DNA from: Flavobacteriaceae bacterium
GTDB taxonomy: Bacteria > Bacteroidota > Bacteroidia > Flavobacteriales > Flavobacteriaceae
DNA: 8,057 nucleotides
Direction of reading: 5' to 3'
NCBI GenBank assembly: GCA_029238555.1
Contig: JAQWFV010000016.1
Coordinates: forward strand, 1 to 8,057
The position numbers were made by a program, and so were the translations under genes. Below the pieces are notes generated by a model, which did not search any database, was not told where the DNA came from, and saw nothing but the letters and a program-made list of their open reading frames with translations. Each line of letters starts with the position of its first letter. Position 1 is the first letter of the stretch. Below are positions 5,593-8,057 of this stretch, piece by piece.

Positions 5593-5600
5593 TATATTTA
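5593..5600 (+). promoter_or_regulatory. Possible -7 element of the 80-aa gene
   Basis: TATATTTA differs from TAnnTTTG in the last base and ends 8 nt before the ATG at 5609, predicting a nearly leaderless mRNA. No convincing TTG is found at the expected distance. This promoter may also drive the tRNA and genes downstream. Confidence 0.28.
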
Positions 5601-5608
5601 CGCTTAAC

Positions 5609-5851
5609 ATGATTAAAAAGAAACCAATACTTGAGGGTATAGACCCATTGAAAAATGCCCTAAATAGGGTAGATCTGCTTCAATTCGTTTTTTTTTACCA
5701 ACAGCTAGGAAAGCTAAAATCCAATAGGGAGTCTTACCATATTGAATTTGTGCTTAAATCATGTTACCCCCAACTGGCTGTTTTTGATATGGAGGAAATT
5801 GAAAAATTTGTGAGTAAATTCAAATCACAAAACAGCTTTCAAATTCCATAA
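5609..5851 (+). CDS. Small hypothetical protein (80 aa)
   Basis: I do not recognise this protein. It has 80 residues, no signal peptide or membrane span, and looks mainly alpha-helical and basic (MIKKKPILEGIDPLKNALNR at the start, EEIEKFVSKFKSQ near the end). The middle is aromatic and hydrophobic (LLQFVFFYQQL). The mix of residues and plausible codon use favour a real gene, and no better frame overlaps it. It lies 46 bp before the tRNA on the same strand and diverges from the redox operon, with which it shares the repeat-containing intergenic region. Cytoplasmic; function unknown. Confidence 0.55.
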   Translation: MIKKKPILEGIDPLKNALNRVDLLQFVFFYQQLGKLKSNRESYHIEFVLKSCYPQLAVFDMEEIEKFVSKFKSQNSFQIP

Positions 5852-5870
5852 TAACAAAATAAAATTCTAA

Positions 5871-5886
5871 TTTAGGCCAGCCTAAA
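5871..5886. repeat. Small hairpin between the 80-aa gene and the tRNA
   Basis: TTTAGG (5871-5876) and CCTAAA (5881-5886) pair around CCAG. No T-tract follows on the plus strand, so it is a poor terminator. It may instead mark the tRNA precursor 5' leader, 11 bp before the mature end. Confidence 0.35.
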
Positions 5887-5897
5887 GGCAAACATCA

Positions 5898-5969
5898 GGC
5901 CTCATAGTTCAACGGATAGAATAGAAGTTTCCTAAACTTTAGATCCAGGTTCGATTCCTGGTGAGGCTA
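5898..5969 (+). tRNA. tRNA-Arg (anticodon CCU)
   Basis: A complete cloverleaf can be folded by eye. Acceptor GGCCTCA (5898-5904) pairs with TGAGGCT (5962-5968), with a G-U pair at the end. T8 and A9 are followed by a D-arm with GG in the loop. The anticodon stem GAAGT/ACTTT closes the loop TTCCTAA, with anticodon CCT at 5931-5933, which reads AGG (Arg). The variable loop is AGAT, and the T-arm is CCAGG-TTCGATT-CCTGG. A73 is the discriminator and CCA is not encoded. It lies 46 bp after the 80-aa gene and 16 bp before the DUF4956 gene, so cotranscription is likely. No duplicated 3' end suggesting an integrated element is seen. Confidence 0.95.
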
Positions 5970-5985
5970 CGATTCAAATGACACT

Positions 5986-6579
5986 ATGGAAATTTTAGAC
6001 ACCTTTATACAAACATTCTCTTTCTTTGATTTGGTAGAGCGTTTTTTATTAAACTTTATTTTTACTGCAATCATCATTCGCTTTATCTATTATAAATACG
6101 CCCAAAACAAAGCCTATATGTTTACTTATTTTATGATAAGTACCGTAGTTTTCTTGTTGTGCTATTCCTTGAAGAGAAATGAATTAGATATTGGTCTAGC
6201 CCTGGGCCTTTTTGCTGTTTTTGGCATTATTCGTTACCGTACGGACACTATTGACATTAAAGAAATGACCTATCTATTTGTCATTATTGGAGTGGCTGTT
6301 ATAAATGCCCTATCTACCAATGCGGTCCCTATGGGTGAAATTCTTTTTGGAAATATTGCGGTGGTGGGCATGCTAATGATTTTGGAAAGGGTCATGAAAG
6401 CACCCCTCTCTTTAAAACAGCAGGAAATTGTTATTCCCCATTCTGCTTTAATAAAACCCGATCAAAAAGAAGCCTTAATTGCTTCTTTGGCAGAAGAAAC
6501 TGGCCTGAATATTAAAAAAGTCCAGATTGGAAAAATTGACCTTATGACCCAAAGTGTTAAAGTAACACTCTTCTACTAA
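5986..6579 (+). CDS. DUF4956 family integral membrane protein
   Basis: 197 residues with about five membrane segments (roughly 20-34, 44-61, 67-83, 95-109, 117-135) and a C-terminal cytoplasmic alpha/beta domain (about 140-197) ending VKVTLFY. The block LALGLFAVFGIIRYRTDTID (71-90) followed by IKEMTYLFVI is the family signature as I know it. DUF4956 genes commonly sit beside a VTC-type polyphosphate polymerase or CotH and a DUF2490 gene. The DUF2490 partner is present 19 nt downstream, but no VTC or CotH gene is in this window. The function is unknown; it is probably an inner-membrane component paired with the next protein. The start lies 16 bp after the tRNA, leaving little room for a separate promoter. 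Confidence 0.82.
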   Translation: MEILDTFIQTFSFFDLVERFLLNFIFTAIIIRFIYYKYAQNKAYMFTYFMISTVVFLLCYSLKRNELDIGLALGLFAVFGIIRYRTDTIDIKEMTYLFVIIGVAVINALSTNAVPMGEILFGNIAVVGMLMILERVMKAPLSLKQQEIVIPHSALIKPDQKEALIASLAEETGLNIKKVQIGKIDLMTQSVKVTLFY

Positions 6580-6598
6580 ATTCCTGACTGCAACACTT

Positions 6599-7264
6599 AT
6601 GAGATGTCTACTATCGATTTTTTTAATGGCCCTAATGGCCAAACCTGCCTTCGCTCAAGACAAGGAGCTCGCTATCTGGACGGCTGCTAGCAGTTCTTTT
6701 GAGCTCTCTGAACGTATGTATCTAGACGGAGCGCTAGCCTTTAGAAGCAATGCTGGATTAAATGCTATTTCCAGGTATTTTGGAGAGGCTGGAGTGGGCT
6801 ACAAATTATCTAACTCTTTCAGTGGTGTTGTCGGTGTCCGTTACGGAACCCTTTTAGACCGCAGTGGTGGAGTACAAGGAAATTTTACTTTTTACAGATT
6901 CTTTGCTGAACTAAAACACAAGACCTCTTGGCGTCAATTAAGGTTCAAGCAAAGACTACGCTTTCAAGAAGACACCGAAAAGAAACAAGGTACACGTACA
7001 GAAAATCACTTGAGGTACAAAACAGCTATTGAATTTAAGATCCCTAACTGGAAAGCAGACCCACAAGTATCTGTGGAGTTTTTTAAACCCTTAGGAAGCA
7101 ATAGTGTAAATGGGTTCGACCGCATGCGTTACAAACTCCAAACAGATGTAAGTCTCGCTGGAAACGCTCTAACGATCGCTTATTTCATAGACAGAGACAC
7201 CCCTTTAAATACTGCTGCCATAAACAGTCATATGCTGGGCTTGTTTTATGATTTGGAATTCTAG
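6599..7264 (+). CDS. DUF2490 family outer-membrane beta-barrel protein
   Basis: 221 residues. A signal peptide covers 1-19 (MRCLLSIFLMALMAKPAFAQ, cut at AFA-Q). The mature chain begins ELAIWTAASSSFELSERMYL, typical of DUF2490, continues with alternating strands (YFGEAGVGYKL, FYRFFAELKHK, RLRFQEDTEKK) and ends in YDLEF. The terminal Phe is a classic signal for BAM-dependent barrel insertion. It forms a probable two-gene unit with the preceding DUF4956 gene. Its stop is 4 bp from the stop of the convergent lipoprotein gene, and no clear terminator fits in between. The pore or adaptor role is unknown. Confidence 0.8.
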   Translation: MRCLLSIFLMALMAKPAFAQDKELAIWTAASSSFELSERMYLDGALAFRSNAGLNAISRYFGEAGVGYKLSNSFSGVVGVRYGTLLDRSGGVQGNFTFYRFFAELKHKTSWRQLRFKQRLRFQEDTEKKQGTRTENHLRYKTAIEFKIPNWKADPQVSVEFFKPLGSNSVNGFDRMRYKLQTDVSLAGNALTIAYFIDRDTPLNTAAINSHMLGLFYDLEF

Positions 7265-7268
7265 ATTT

Positions 7269-7979
7269 TTAATGATCTAAACCATACACATAATCCGCCT
7301 GTTTGTATATAATTTCATTGGCTTTATTCACCCTATAACTCACCCGATTTTGAGGGAGTTTTAGACCCTGATACACCAACCAAGACTGATTTACAATCAG
7401 GCTATAACGGTGGTTGTGCCAGACCCTATTGGCTAAAAATTCTCCGGAGGTTTGATCAAAATACCAGACCCACCGATCACTTGAGTTCGGAAATTGAAAG
7501 GACACCGCCCACACAGGGGTGTTCATGAGGGTTTCTGGTGAGACTGTCGCATTTTTAGGGAGTTCACGAGACAGCTTAAAGGGCTGCCAATACACAAATA
7601 GCCCCCCGTTTAGTAGGGATTCAAAGCCCTTTACCTCAGATTCAGAAAGCGTTTTTAACGTATCTTTTACCCGAAGACTCACGCCCGTTGCATCTCTTGT
7701 TAACTGGTGTTTTTGATTGTTTTCTCTCCAGCCTACGGCCGATGTCCCTTTTTTAAAATCATACACAAAAGATTGTTCCACCGTCTTTGTGGGTTCGCCA
7801 AGGGAATCATAAGAGCTTGTTTTCTTATCAAAAGAAAAGACCTGAACTGCTTTAAATGAGGAGGCACCTCCATGGGCCTTAACGGCTTTTTCAAGTGCTT
7901 CTTTAGCCAATGGAGTAGCCGTCTTTTGACAAGAAATAAAAAGCAATTGGAAGATCATAATACTCAGAATAGCGCGCAT
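7269..7979 (-). CDS. Lipoprotein of LolA-like/DUF6503 type
   Basis: 236 residues. The lipoprotein signal MRAILSIMIFQLLFISC gives a lipidated C17. The mature part begins with an alpha-helix leading to KAVKAHGG (31-38), a motif at the start of many Bacteroidota lipoproteins with a LolA/LppX-like half-barrel, and continues as antiparallel beta strands (FSFDKKTSSYDS, VWAVSFQF, RWVWYFDQTSGEFLANRVW). The C-terminal half is Trp/Tyr-rich and could line a hydrophobic groove. The length and HGG start fit DUF6503 as I remember it, but I cannot confirm the family. It is single-gene, convergent with the DUF2490 gene, with its own candidate promoter. A lipid- or hydrophobic-ligand-handling role would be inference only. 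Confidence 0.65.
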   Translation of the reverse strand: MRAILSIMIFQLLFISCQKTATPLAKEALEKAVKAHGGASSFKAVQVFSFDKKTSSYDSLGEPTKTVEQSFVYDFKKGTSAVGWRENNQKHQLTRDATGVSLRVKDTLKTLSESEVKGFESLLNGGLFVYWQPFKLSRELPKNATVSPETLMNTPVWAVSFQFPNSSDRWVWYFDQTSGEFLANRVWHNHRYSLIVNQSWLVYQGLKLPQNRVSYRVNKANEIIYKQADYVYGLDH

Positions 7980-7995
7980 AAGAATAGACTTTACT

Positions 7996-8003
7996 CAAAT
8001 TTA
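7996..8003 (-). promoter_or_regulatory. Probable -7 box of the DUF6503-like gene
   Basis: Minus-strand TAAATTTG matches the Bacteroidetes TAnnTTTG box exactly, 16 nt before the start codon, predicting a leader of about 10 nt. A TTG lies 14 nt upstream, shorter than the usual spacing. This is the best promoter match in the window. The remaining bases to 8057 are AT-rich with no gene visible. Confidence 0.42.
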
Positions 8004-8057
8004 AATATTAATTTACCCAAATAAGCCGTCTAATCTTGTATTTTTAATTTTAGAAAA

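Noticed and set aside
5898..5969. tRNA gene as an attachment site for an integrated element
   Set aside because: No integrase gene and no repeated tRNA 3' end is seen anywhere in the window.
7519..7716. 65-aa plus-strand frame
   Set aside because: It is antisense to the lipoprotein gene, which has a clear signal peptide and coherent composition.

Overview
The window looks like a chromosomal segment of a Bacteroidota bacterium, most probably a marine Flavobacteriia/Flavobacteriaceae member. The signs are low G+C content, no Shine-Dalgarno sequences, candidate promoter elements resembling the Bacteroidetes TAnnTTTG box with very short leaders, a flavobacterial-type arginine decarboxylase, and several families common in this phylum (DUF3570, DUF4266, DUF4956, DUF2490, a DUF6503-like lipoprotein). 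I see no mobile element, CRISPR array or rRNA.

Layout: 1-905 (-) is the N-terminal two thirds of a biosynthetic arginine decarboxylase (speA), cut by the window edge. 906-1409 is a roughly 500-bp gap holding a possible 55-aa ORF, several hairpins, a minus-strand intrinsic terminator and an elaborate repeat region in front of the next gene. 1410-1898 (+) encodes a Tat-type Rieske [2Fe-2S] lipoprotein. It converges on a tight five-gene minus-strand operon (5386 down to 1922): a second Rieske lipoprotein, a WCAPC thioredoxin-fold protein, ApbE (FAD:protein FMN transferase), a tiny DUF4266 lipoprotein ending in GGCGCN, and a DUF3570 predicted outer-membrane beta-barrel. Genes in the operon overlap or lie 0-5 nt apart.

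Divergent from the operon are a small unknown ORF (5609-5851, +), tRNA-Arg(CCU) (5898-5969, +), and a DUF4956 membrane protein followed by a DUF2490 outer-membrane protein (5986-7264, +). These converge on a DUF6503-like lipoprotein (7979-7269, -).

The most interesting part is 1410-5386. Every product is predicted to be exported, and the set combines three redox chemistries: Fe-S (two Rieske proteins), thiol/disulfide (thioredoxin) and covalent flavin (ApbE). No classical ApbE substrate (NqrC/RnfG/FMN-bind domain) is present. The DUF3570 protein, however, carries an S-G-A-S-x-S motif like the flavinylation consensus, so it may be the flavin acceptor. My inference is a cell-envelope electron-transfer module in which Rieske proteins and flavin pass electrons at or across the outer membrane. 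This is a hypothesis, not established function.
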